Positions 28,996 to 35,212 of a stretch of 35,212 nt of DNA are shown one piece after another (position 1 is the first letter of the stretch; each line of letters begins with the position of its first letter). Origin of the DNA: Vermiculatibacterium agrestimuris (lineage in GTDB: Bacteria > Bacillota > Clostridia > Oscillospirales > Oscillospiraceae); contig NZ_CALPCU010000022.1 in NCBI RefSeq assembly GCF_943193085.1, positions 1 to 35,212 of the forward strand, in the 5' to 3' direction. The position numbers and the translations under genes are program-made. The notes under the pieces were generated by a model. The model had not been told where the DNA came from, ran no database searches, and saw only the letters and a list, made by a program, of their open reading frames with translations.

Positions 28996-30087
28996 ATGTC
29001 CTTTTCTCTGCCGGAATATCACGCGCCCAATTTCTCCCTTTCCCGGTTCCAGTCCCTCCCCCAGGTCCGCTTCCTCCCTGCTCCCAAGGACGGTGTGGCC
29101 CCGGAGGGATACCACGCCACCACCATCTTCCCCGAGTATTTCCATGTGGACGGACAGTGGCTGCTGGCCCAGGAGAGCCGTATGGACTGCGTGGCTGTTT
29201 TGAAAAGCGGTCACATTGAGACAGTGGAGTTCCGCAATCTGAAAGCAGGGGACCTGGTGGCCTTAGGCCGGTCTGAGGACGGCTCCGAGGGCGTCTATGT
29301 CCACCCTGACGGCTTCTCCCCCACCGGGGAGGAGAACAAGGAGACCTTCTCCTTCCGCCAGGGCCGCTCCCGGGAGACCGCCTACTCCAAGGATTATGAC
29401 TTCCTCTATGAACTCCTTCGCCATGAGCGGGACCACGGGCATATCCTCTGGGTCATGGGCCCCGCCTGCGCCTTTGACGCGGACTCCCGGGCGGCCTTCG
29501 CCGCCCTTATCCGGAGCGGCTTCGTCCATGGCCTTCTGGCGGGCAACGCCCTGGCCACCCACGACCTGGAGGCGGGGTATCTCCACACCGCCCTGGGGCA
29601 GGACATCTACACCCAGGAGAGCAGGCCCAACGGCCACTACCACCACATCGACACCATCAACGCCGTCCGGCTGGCGGGCTCCATCCCCGCCTTCCTCGAC
29701 AGCGGGGCGGTGAAGGACGGCATCATCTACGAGTGTGTAAAAAAGGGCATTCCCTTTGTGCTGGCCGGCTCCATCCGGGACGACGGCCCCCTGCCCGAGG
29801 TCTACGCCGACGTCTACGCCGCCCAGGACGCCATGCGCGCCCAGGTGCGGAAGGCCACCACGGTGATCTGCATGGCCTCCGCCCTCCACACCATCGCCAC
29901 GGGGAACATGACCCCCTCCTACCGGGTGGTAAACGGTGTGGTCCGGCCCCTATACTTCTACTCGGTGGACGTATCCGAGTTCGCCGTCAACAAGCTCCGG
30001 GACCGGGGCAGTCTGGCGGTGAAGACCATTGTCACCAATGTGCAGGACTTTGTCGTTCAGGTAAGCAAAGGCGTGAACACCCAATAA
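28996..30087 (+). CDS. LOR/SDH (TIGR00300) family protein, ornithine cyclodeaminase-like
   Basis: This 363-residue protein belongs to the TIGR00300 family seen in the C-terminal part of AgrE/ArgZ-type arginine catabolic enzymes and in archaeal ornithine cyclodeaminases. Features are ILWVMGPACAFDADSRAAFAALIRSGFVHGLLAGNALATHDLEA, LGQDIYTQESRPNGHYHHIDTINAVRLAGSIP, and KKGIPFVLAGSIRDDGPLPEVYADVYAAQDAM. The expected NAD-dependent conversion of ornithine to proline and ammonia is not proven here. It is transcribed alone after the sigma/anti-sigma pair. The ATG has AGGAGG upstream. The N-terminal guanidine-processing domain of AgrE/ArgZ fusions is absent. Confidence 0.8.
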   Translation: MSFSLPEYHAPNFSLSRFQSLPQVRFLPAPKDGVAPEGYHATTIFPEYFHVDGQWLLAQESRMDCVAVLKSGHIETVEFRNLKAGDLVALGRSEDGSEGVYVHPDGFSPTGEENKETFSFRQGRSRETAYSKDYDFLYELLRHERDHGHILWVMGPACAFDADSRAAFAALIRSGFVHGLLAGNALATHDLEAGYLHTALGQDIYTQESRPNGHYHHIDTINAVRLAGSIPAFLDSGAVKDGIIYECVKKGIPFVLAGSIRDDGPLPEVYADVYAAQDAMRAQVRKATTVICMASALHTIATGNMTPSYRVVNGVVRPLYFYSVDVSEFAVNKLRDRGSLAVKTIVTNVQDFVVQVSKGVNTQ

Positions 30088-30090
30088 AAC

Positions 30091-30124
30091 AAAAGGGACG
30101 GCCCCTCGGGGCCGTCCCTTTTTT
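30091..30124. terminator. Bidirectional Rho-independent terminator
   Basis: AAAAGGGACGGCCC and GGGCCGTCCCTTTT enclose CTCG. It ends the LOR/SDH gene on the plus strand and the convergent TetR gene on the minus strand. Confidence 0.95.
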
Positions 30125-30129
30125 CGCTT

Positions 30130-30747
30130 TTATTTTCCTGTGATGGCCCGAAGGATGAGGCGGAAGCCGTCCTTCAAAAACTCCTCCCGGGTCTTCCCCA
30201 TCTGCTCCAGAAAAACGCCGCCGCTGCCATCGGCTATGCGGATCATCCCTGACACGCTGGCCCAGAAAAGCATCACCATCTCCATGTCGTTCTGCCCTTC
30301 CAACACCACTCCGGCGGCCTTTCCCTTTTCCAGAAACCGCGCCAACTCCTGGCACAGCTCCCGGATGGCCCGGCGCACATCCCGGTCGCCCCTGGCCTCC
30401 ATGGCCCCCGCGCCGCCCGCCATCACCGCCTCGTAAGCGGTGGGGTTTGCGGCGTAGAACTCCAGAACGGCCTGACAGACCGCGTCATAGGCGGCGTACC
30501 AGTCCTCGCAGCTGTCGATGGCCTGCCCCACCCGCTTTTTCAGCATGGCCAGTCCGTTGAGGAGGATGGCGCCCACGATCTCCTCCTTGCTCTGGAAATA
30601 GACGTACAGGGTGGCCTTGCTGTATTCGGCCTCCCTGGCAATATCATCCATAGTCGTGCCTTCCGTTCCCTTTTCAGCGAACAGCCGCTCCGCTGCGGCC
30701 AGGATGGAGCCCCGATGATATTCCGCCAGCGCTTGACGTTTTCCCAT
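30130..30747 (-). CDS. TetR/AcrR family transcriptional regulator
   Basis: This is a 205-residue dimeric repressor. The N-terminal helix-turn-helix (residues about 9-55: YHRGSILAAAERLFAEKGTEGTTMDDIAREAEYSKATLYVYFQSKEE) is a clear TetR_N match. The C-terminal helical ligand-binding domain was not assigned to a subfamily. The ATG at 30747 has AAGGAGCGG upstream. No obvious target gene lies beside it except the convergent LOR/SDH gene and the upstream mgtE, so it may mainly control itself or genes elsewhere. It is transcribed from its own promoter just beyond the mgtE stop. Confidence 0.92.
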   Translation of the reverse strand: MGKRQALAEYHRGSILAAAERLFAEKGTEGTTMDDIAREAEYSKATLYVYFQSKEEIVGAILLNGLAMLKKRVGQAIDSCEDWYAAYDAVCQAVLEFYAANPTAYEAVMAGGAGAMEARGDRDVRRAIRELCQELARFLEKGKAAGVVLEGQNDMEMVMLFWASVSGMIRIADGSGGVFLEQMGKTREEFLKDGFRLILRAITGK

Positions 30748-30763
30748 ATCTACCGCTCCTTAT

Positions 30764-30822
30764 CATGTTTTCGTGAAATTCTTGACAAATAACATGATAC
30801 CACAAATTTCCCCTGTATGCAA
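30764..30822 (-). promoter_or_regulatory. Promoter and candidate operator of the tetR-like gene
   Basis: On the minus strand TTGCAT (30817-30822) and TATCAT (30794-30799) are 17 bases apart. CATGTT (30764-30769) and AACATG (30791-30796) are inverted copies 21 bases apart, the second overlapping the -10 box. This is a plausible autorepression site, although its length is more than usual for TetR operators. Confidence 0.6.
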
Positions 30823-30824
30823 CC

Positions 30825-32204
30825 TCAAGTTCCCAAAAGCCGGTTGGCGATCTGGAAGTAGATCACAAGGGACAGGGCGTCTACGATGGTGGTGATGAAG
30901 GGGCTGGCCATCACCGCCGGGTCAAAGCCCAGCTTCTTTGCCAGCATGGGAAGGCAGCAGCCCACCAGCTTGGCGCAGACGACCGTAAAGGCCAGGGTCA
31001 GGCAGACCACCAGGGCCACGGCGGTGGTGACATTGGTGTTCCCCAGCATCCCTATATCGATAAGCTGGATCTTCAGAAAATTGACCGCTCCCAGGGTCAC
31101 CGCGCACAGCACCGCCACCCGCAGCTCCTTCCACAGCACCTTGGGAAGGTCGGAAAACTCCAGATCGCCGATGGAGATGGCGCGGATCACCGTCACCGAG
31201 GCCTGGGAGCCGGTGTTGCCGCCGGTATCCATGAGCATGGGGATAAAGGCGGTGAGGGCCACCCACCGGGCCAGGGCCGACTCAAAGGAGGAAATGATGA
31301 GCCCCGTGAAGGTGGCCGAGATCATCAGCAGCATCAGCCAGGGGATCCGCGCCTTCCAGATCTCAAAGGGGGTCATCTTCAGGTAGGGCTTGTCCGTGGG
31401 GGTGATGGCCGCCATCTTCTCGATATCCTCGGTGGCCTCTTCCTCCATGACGTCCATCACGTCATCGACGGTGACGATCCCCACCAGCCGCCCCTCCTGA
31501 TCCACCACAGGCAGGGCGAGGAAGTCATATTTCATGATCCGCTGGACGGCTTCCTCCTGATCCTCCGTGGTGCGGGCGGCGATGACGTCGGTGGACATCA
31601 AGTCCCCCACCAGCTCCTCATCCTTGGCCACCATCAGCTCCCGGAGGGTAATGACCCCCTCCAGCAGCCGGCGGTTGTCGGTGACATAGCAGATATAGAT
31701 GGACTCGCTGTCCTCGCTGTAGGCCCGGACGCGGGCGATGGCCTGGGCCACCGTCATGGATTTTTTCAGGTCGGTGACCTCGGCGGTCATGATGCTGCCC
31801 ACCGAATTGTCCGGATAGTTCAAAAACTGGTTGATGACCTTTCGCGTGCCCAGGCTGGCGTTTTTCAGCACTCTCGTCACCACATTGGCGGGCAGCTCCT
31901 CCAGCATGTCCACCGCGTCGTCCACGTACAGCTCCTCCACCAGCTCCGCGATCTCCCGGTCGGTGATGGAGGAGATGATGGTCTCCTGCTTTTCCGGCTC
32001 CAAATTGGTGAATACGTCCGACGCCACCTCTTTGGGCAGCATACGAAACAGCAGCACTGTCCGCTCCGGACTCAGCTCTGCCATAAACTCCGCCGCGTCC
32101 ACCTCGTTGGCCTCGGTGAGCGCCGCCTTCAGCTCCCGGAGCTTCTTGTCCGCCAGGAGCTCCTGCCACTGGTTCAACCGGTCTTCCCGCTCCATATTTT
32201 CCAT
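30825..32204 (-). CDS. mgtE: Magnesium transporter MgtE
   Basis: MgtE is a homodimeric, Mg2+-gated Mg2+ channel. The 459-residue protein has the MgtE N domain (residues about 20-135, LSPERTVLLFRMLPKEVASDVFTNLEPEKQE) and two CBS domains (about 140-265; SIMTAEVTDLKKSMTVAQAIARVR and DLMSTDVIAARTTEDQEEAVQRIMKYDFLALPVVD). The transmembrane domain starts near residue 290, with the pore-associated FIPMLMDTGGNTGSQASVTVIRAI. The ATG has GGAGGGA upstream. A minus-strand terminator lies 54 bases before the start with no promoter between, so expression depends on read-through of that terminator. Confidence 0.96.
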   Translation of the reverse strand: MENMEREDRLNQWQELLADKKLRELKAALTEANEVDAAEFMAELSPERTVLLFRMLPKEVASDVFTNLEPEKQETIISSITDREIAELVEELYVDDAVDMLEELPANVVTRVLKNASLGTRKVINQFLNYPDNSVGSIMTAEVTDLKKSMTVAQAIARVRAYSEDSESIYICYVTDNRRLLEGVITLRELMVAKDEELVGDLMSTDVIAARTTEDQEEAVQRIMKYDFLALPVVDQEGRLVGIVTVDDVMDVMEEEATEDIEKMAAITPTDKPYLKMTPFEIWKARIPWLMLLMISATFTGLIISSFESALARWVALTAFIPMLMDTGGNTGSQASVTVIRAISIGDLEFSDLPKVLWKELRVAVLCAVTLGAVNFLKIQLIDIGMLGNTNVTTAVALVVCLTLAFTVVCAKLVGCCLPMLAKKLGFDPAVMASPFITTIVDALSLVIYFQIANRLLGT

Positions 32205-32257
32205 TTCGTATCCCTCCTGTTCCTGTCAAAGTGTCATGAGGAAGTACAAAATGAGAC

Positions 32258-32393
32258 AAAAACGCACCCATAAAGCAAATCAGCTTTACGGGTGCGGCGA
32301 TACTCTCCTATGGGCGCAGGGTCAAGCTGCCGCCGCGCCCTTTACAAAAGGAACGGCGGAGCTACACGCTCCATAAGGGAACATCGCTGTCCC
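32258..32393 (-). promoter_or_regulatory. Structured leader with terminator upstream of mgtE (unassigned riboswitch candidate)
   Basis: On the minus strand CGCACCCGTAAAGC and GCTTTATGGGTGCG (32283-32296 with 32263-32276) form a 14-base stem with one wobble, followed by five T residues. Directly upstream, ATCGC/GCGAT (32297-32301 with 32383-32387) and CCTATGG/CCATAAGG (32307-32313 with 32371-32378) close a domain. It holds the hairpins CCGCCG/CGGCGG (32330-32335 with 32354-32359), with CCTTT/AAAGG inside, and alternative GGAGC/GCTCC (32358-32372) and GGGA-C/GTTCCC (32377-32393) hairpins. The M-box core motifs are not visible. It could be a divergent Mg2+ or other riboswitch, or a small RNA with its terminator. 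Confidence 0.6.
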
Positions 32394-32485
32394 GTTTGGT
32401 ACTTCGGCCGCAGATGTCCACAGATCGTTCCTCCCTTTTGATCGATTTCCGGCAGATGGACTGCCTGTTCTTTAACAATAACACG

Positions 32486-33871
32486 TTATTCGTTCTTTTT
32501 CAAGTCCTTTTCCGCCTGCTCCATCCCCCTCATCTTCCGCAGGAAGCCCACGGACAGCGGGATGGCCAGCAGAAAGGCGCACACGTCCGAGGTGGGCTGA
32601 GCCATCATCACGCCCTTGAACTCCAGAAACCGGGGCAGGATCAGCACCGCGGGGATGAAGAACACCCCCTGCCGGGCCGCCGCCAAAATAGAGGCTCGCC
32701 CGGTCTCCCCTACCGTCTGGAGCATCATATTGTTCATGATGACATAGGTCAGCAGAGGAAGGCCCAGGATATTCCACCGCAGAGCCTCAGTGCCCAGGCG
32801 CACCACCTCGGCGTCCCCGGGCTGGAAGCGGTAGACGATGCCCGGCGCCAGGAAGAAGACCACCGCCATCATCACGATCAAAAAGGCGGTACCCACTTTG
32901 ATGCAGAACCAGTAGGCGTCCCGCACCCGGTGGTAGAGCCTGGCCCCGTAGTTGAACCCGCAAACCGGCTGGAACCCCTGGCCGAAGCCGATGACCGCCG
33001 AGCCGGAGAACATGGTCACCTTACTGACGATGCCCATGGCGGCGATGGCCGCATCCCCAAAGGGCTTGGCCGCCCAGTTGAGCAGAATGGTGGACACCGA
33101 GGCCAGGCCCTGCCGGTAAAGGGAGGGCAGGCCACCCTTCAGGATATTCACAAGGGGCCCCTCCCGCCATTTGATACGGCTCCACCGCACCGGAATGTTC
33201 CCGCCCCGGCCGGTGTTGAACAGCAGGATAAAAAAGCTCACCAGCTGGCTCAGGATGGTGGCCAGAGCCGCTCCCGCCGCTCCCTGCTCCAATACGATGA
33301 TAAAAATGGGATCCAGAATGATATTCAGCACGCCGCCCACCGTGATGCCCACCATGGCGTAGGTGGCGCTTCCGGAAAAGCGCAGCAGGTTGTTGAGCAC
33401 CAGCGAGCCGATCATCCAGGGTGCGCCGATGAGGATATACCGGGCGTAGTCCTCCGCGTAGGGCAGAATGGTCTCCGTGGCCCCCAGTATGCTCACCAGC
33501 GGGGTCAAAAACAGCTCTCCCAGCACCAGGATCGCCAGCCCCGCCAGCACGCCGCTGAAAAAACCGGTGGCAGCCACGGTCTCCGCATCCTCCCGCTTCT
33601 GCTGTCCCAGCAGCCGGGAGACGTTGTTCCCCGCGCCGTTGCCAAAGGTGAAGCCGATAGCCTGGATCACCGCCATCAGGGGCAGCACCACGCTCACCGC
33701 CCCCTGGGCGCTCTTGCCCAAAGTCCCTACAAAGTACGTATCCGCCATGTTGTAGACGGAGGTGATGAGCATGGAGATGATGGTAGGCACCGCCAGCTGC
33801 CCCACCAGGCCGGGGATGGAGGCCGTGGTGAGCCACTGGAACTTCTCTTCTGGATCTGTGAACCTGGGCAT
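32486..33871 (-). CDS. MATE family efflux transporter
   Basis: This 461-residue polytopic exporter has about 12 membrane segments and the family's N-half pattern (GLVGQLAVPTIISMLITSVYNMADTYFVGTLGKSAQGAVSVVLPLMAVIQAIGFTFGNGAGNNVSRLLG). The C-half repeat is SVSTILLNWAAKPFGDAAIAAMGIVSKVTMFSGSAVIGFGQGFQPVCGFNYGA. MATE proteins export cationic compounds using Na+ or H+ gradients; the substrate is unknown. The ATG at 33871 has AGAGGGGAAA upstream. A much longer frame to 35161 runs antisense to the AlaX gene and is rejected. The mgtE leader follows its stop with no terminator of its own. Confidence 0.94.
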   Translation of the reverse strand: MPRFTDPEEKFQWLTTASIPGLVGQLAVPTIISMLITSVYNMADTYFVGTLGKSAQGAVSVVLPLMAVIQAIGFTFGNGAGNNVSRLLGQQKREDAETVAATGFFSGVLAGLAILVLGELFLTPLVSILGATETILPYAEDYARYILIGAPWMIGSLVLNNLLRFSGSATYAMVGITVGGVLNIILDPIFIIVLEQGAAGAALATILSQLVSFFILLFNTGRGGNIPVRWSRIKWREGPLVNILKGGLPSLYRQGLASVSTILLNWAAKPFGDAAIAAMGIVSKVTMFSGSAVIGFGQGFQPVCGFNYGARLYHRVRDAYWFCIKVGTAFLIVMMAVVFFLAPGIVYRFQPGDAEVVRLGTEALRWNILGLPLLTYVIMNNMMLQTVGETGRASILAAARQGVFFIPAVLILPRFLEFKGVMMAQPTSDVCAFLLAIPLSVGFLRKMRGMEQAEKDLKKNE

Positions 33872-33908
33872 CAGTTTCCCCTCTTTTTCCTCTTTTTCGT
33901 TCTGAACC

Positions 33909-33937
33909 AGTATACCACCCTTTTTCCTCAAATGCAA
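33909..33937 (-). promoter_or_regulatory. Promoter of the MATE gene
   Basis: On the minus strand TTGCAT (33932-33937) and TATACT (33909-33914) are 17 bases apart, about 40 bases before the ATG at 33871. Confidence 0.8.
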
Positions 33938-33975
33938 ACTCGCCAGTCTCTTTTCTTTCCTTTTCCCTGAAAATA

Positions 33976-33984
33976 TGCTATGAT
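33976..33984 (+). promoter_or_regulatory. Extended -10 promoter of the AlaX-like gene
   Basis: TGCTATGAT (33976-33984) fits an extended -10 element (TGn before TATGAT), about 30 bases before the ATG at 34013. No good -35 box is present. Confidence 0.55.
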
Positions 33985-34012
33985 GGATAAAATTTTCTTG
34001 AGGTGAACGGCT

Positions 34013-35164
34013 ATGCGTAAACTGTATGAGGAAGACCCCTACCTGACCACCTTTTCCGCCGTCGTGCAGTCCTGTGCCCAGGGAAAGAAGGGCTGGGATA
34101 TCGTTTTGGAGCAGACCGCCTTCTATCCTGAGGGGGGCGGCCAGCCCTACGACAAGGGCGTTTTGGGGGACGCCAACGTGCTGGAAGTCCACGAGCGGGA
34201 CGGCCTGGTGGTACATACCTGCGACGCGCCCCTGCCGGTGGGAGGCCAAGTCTCCGGCGCCATCGACTGGCCCCGCCGCTTTGACCTGATGCAGCACCAC
34301 TCCGGGGAGCACATCGTCTCCGGCATCGCCCACGCCAAATGGGGATGCGACAATGTGGGCTTCCATATGGGCGCCGACGTCATCACCATCGACCTGAACA
34401 CTGTCATTGACGAGGCGCAGCTCCAGGCGCTGGAGGAGGAGGTCAACCGCTATCTTTGGGCCGACGCCCCCGTGGAGATCACCTACCCCTCCCCCGAGGA
34501 ACTGGAGAAGCTGGAGTATCGGAGCAAAAAGGCCCTCACCGGCCGGGTGCGCATCGTCTCCTTCCCCGGGGCCGACGTGTGCGCCTGCTGCGGCACCCAC
34601 GTCTCCTCCGCCGGACAGGTGGGTCTGGTAAAGCTCCTCAGCGTTCAGAAGTTCCGGGAGGGCGTGCGCATCGAGCTCATCTGCGGCGGCAGAGCCATTT
34701 CCTACATGAGCCGGCTCCTGACCCAAAACCGGCAGATCCAGAACCTCCTCTCCGCCAAGCCCTTTGAGACCGGCGCCGCGGTGGAGCGGCTTTTGAGTGA
34801 GAACAACGGATTGAAGGCCCGGCTCCTGGAGATGGAAAACCACCGCTTTGCCCAGCTGGCCCAGCTCCACGCCGGAACGGGCCCCCTGCTCCTTTTCGAG
34901 GAGGGGCTCTCCCCTGACAGCCTGCGGCGGCTGTGCGGCGCCCTCTCCCAGACCCGGAACGGACTGTGCGCCTGCTTCTCCGGCGGGGAGAGTGAGGGCT
35001 ATAAATACGCCCTGGCCCACGCGGGCGGCGACCTGCGCGCGCTGGGCAAGGCCATGAACGAGGCCCTCCGGGGCCGGGGCGGCGGCAAGCCCGACTTCCT
35101 CCAGGGCTCCGTTCAGGCCGGGCGGGAGGAGATCGAGGGCTTTTTCGCCAAAAATGCCCAATGA
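34013..35164 (+). CDS. AlaX-type alanyl-tRNA editing protein with DHHA1-like C-terminal domain
   Basis: This trans-acting editing protein deacylates mischarged Ser- or Gly-tRNA-Ala. The 383-residue protein has an N-terminal AlaRS-like beta-barrel (FYPEGGGQPYDKGVL, residues 37-51). The zinc site is made of HxxxH (His96, His100 in QHHSGEHIVSG) and CxxxH (CCGTH near residue 190). A long helix follows, and then a DHHA1-like domain with the closing GRGGGKPDFLQGSVQ motif. Length fits the AlaX-L class. The ATG is preceded by TTGAGGTGA. The stop overlaps a following ATG (35161), but only 17 further codons fit in the window and a hairpin lies among them, so no gene is called there. Confidence 0.93.
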   Translation: MRKLYEEDPYLTTFSAVVQSCAQGKKGWDIVLEQTAFYPEGGGQPYDKGVLGDANVLEVHERDGLVVHTCDAPLPVGGQVSGAIDWPRRFDLMQHHSGEHIVSGIAHAKWGCDNVGFHMGADVITIDLNTVIDEAQLQALEEEVNRYLWADAPVEITYPSPEELEKLEYRSKKALTGRVRIVSFPGADVCACCGTHVSSAGQVGLVKLLSVQKFREGVRIELICGGRAISYMSRLLTQNRQIQNLLSAKPFETGAAVERLLSENNGLKARLLEMENHRFAQLAQLHAGTGPLLLFEEGLSPDSLRRLCGALSQTRNGLCACFSGGESEGYKYALAHAGGDLRALGKAMNEALRGRGGGKPDFLQGSVQAGREEIEGFFAKNAQ

Positions 35165-35192
35165 TACGCAAAGATATGAAAAAGAGCGGAGA

Positions 35193-35212
35193 GCGGCCCC
35201 AAAGGGGGCCGC
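35193..35212 (+). terminator. Partial terminator hairpin at the window end
   Basis: GCGGCCCC (35193-35200) and GGGGCCGC (35205-35212) form an eight-base stem that ends at the last base of the window. A following T-run cannot be seen. It probably ends the AlaX-like gene. Confidence 0.6.

Noticed and set aside
32258..32440. Classical M-box or yybP-ykoY riboswitch ahead of mgtE
   Set aside because: The conserved core motifs of both families could not be found on either strand, so only a neutral structured-leader call is made.
32486..35161. An 891-codon open frame covering the MATE gene and the opposite strand of the AlaX gene
   Set aside because: The N-terminal 430 or so codons are antisense to a clear AlaX-type protein and match no MATE feature. 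The true start at 33871 has a ribosome site and promoter.
35161..35212. A new gene starting at ATG 35161
   Set aside because: Only 17 codons fit in the window and they run into a terminator-like hairpin.

Overview
The window looks like chromosomal DNA of a high-GC, spore-forming member of the Clostridia, most likely an Oscillospiraceae-type gut bacterium (Flavonifractor, Oscillibacter or Lawsonibacter kind). This is inferred from the sporulation genes (spoIIGA-sigE, sigG), Firmicutes-type promoters and Shine-Dalgarno sites, a C4 zinc-ribbon L33, an L10-type leader and strongly G/C-ending codons. No rRNA, tRNA, CRISPR array, transposase or phage gene was seen. The window is mostly core and near-core genome, with a few less ordinary islands.

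Layout. (1) 1-1.8 kb: a PadR regulator with two palindromic operators on its own promoter, overlapping a DUF2812 membrane protein. (2) 1.8-5.7 kb, minus strand: a four-gene operon xpaC-like, telA-like, TPM-domain protein, DUF975 membrane protein. (3) 5.8-9.1 kb: threonine ammonia-lyase, ribulose-phosphate 3-epimerase, an unrecognised and compositionally different 139-residue protein, and recR. (4) 9.1-10.8 kb: a WYL regulator read in frame into a zinc-ribbon protein, then a GyrI-like effector-binding protein, with an operator-like palindrome inside the continuous frame. (5) 10.9-13.7 kb: an ECF sigma factor with its DUF4179 partner, then rsmA. (6) 13.7-22.8 kb, nearly all minus strand: sigG, a secreted Cys/His-repeat protein, a five-gene peptide/nickel-type ABC importer, a CarD-like regulator, one plus-strand MmcQ/YjbR gene, then sigE and spoIIGA. 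SigE and sigG, often neighbours, lie about 6.8 kb apart. (7) 23-26.9 kb, plus strand: rpmG-secE-nusG-rplK-rplA and rplJ-rplL, with several RNA control elements. (8) 26.9-30.1 kb: a second ECF sigma factor with a membrane partner carrying a copper-amine-oxidase-N-like domain, then a LOR/SDH (TIGR00300) enzyme. (9) 30.1-35.2 kb: a TetR regulator, mgtE behind a structured leader with a terminator, a MATE exporter, and divergently an AlaX-type alanyl-tRNA editing protein.

The most interesting material is regulatory and structural: an apparent attenuator with three mutually competing segments ahead of rpmG, an unassigned structured leader ahead of mgtE, a 13-residue-period Cys/His repeat protein beside sigG, and the WYL/zinc-ribbon in-frame fusion with an embedded operator. 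I did not find a clear new multi-gene defence or biosynthetic system. The xpaC-telA-TPM-DUF975 operon is the best candidate for a multi-gene unit whose joint role is poorly understood.
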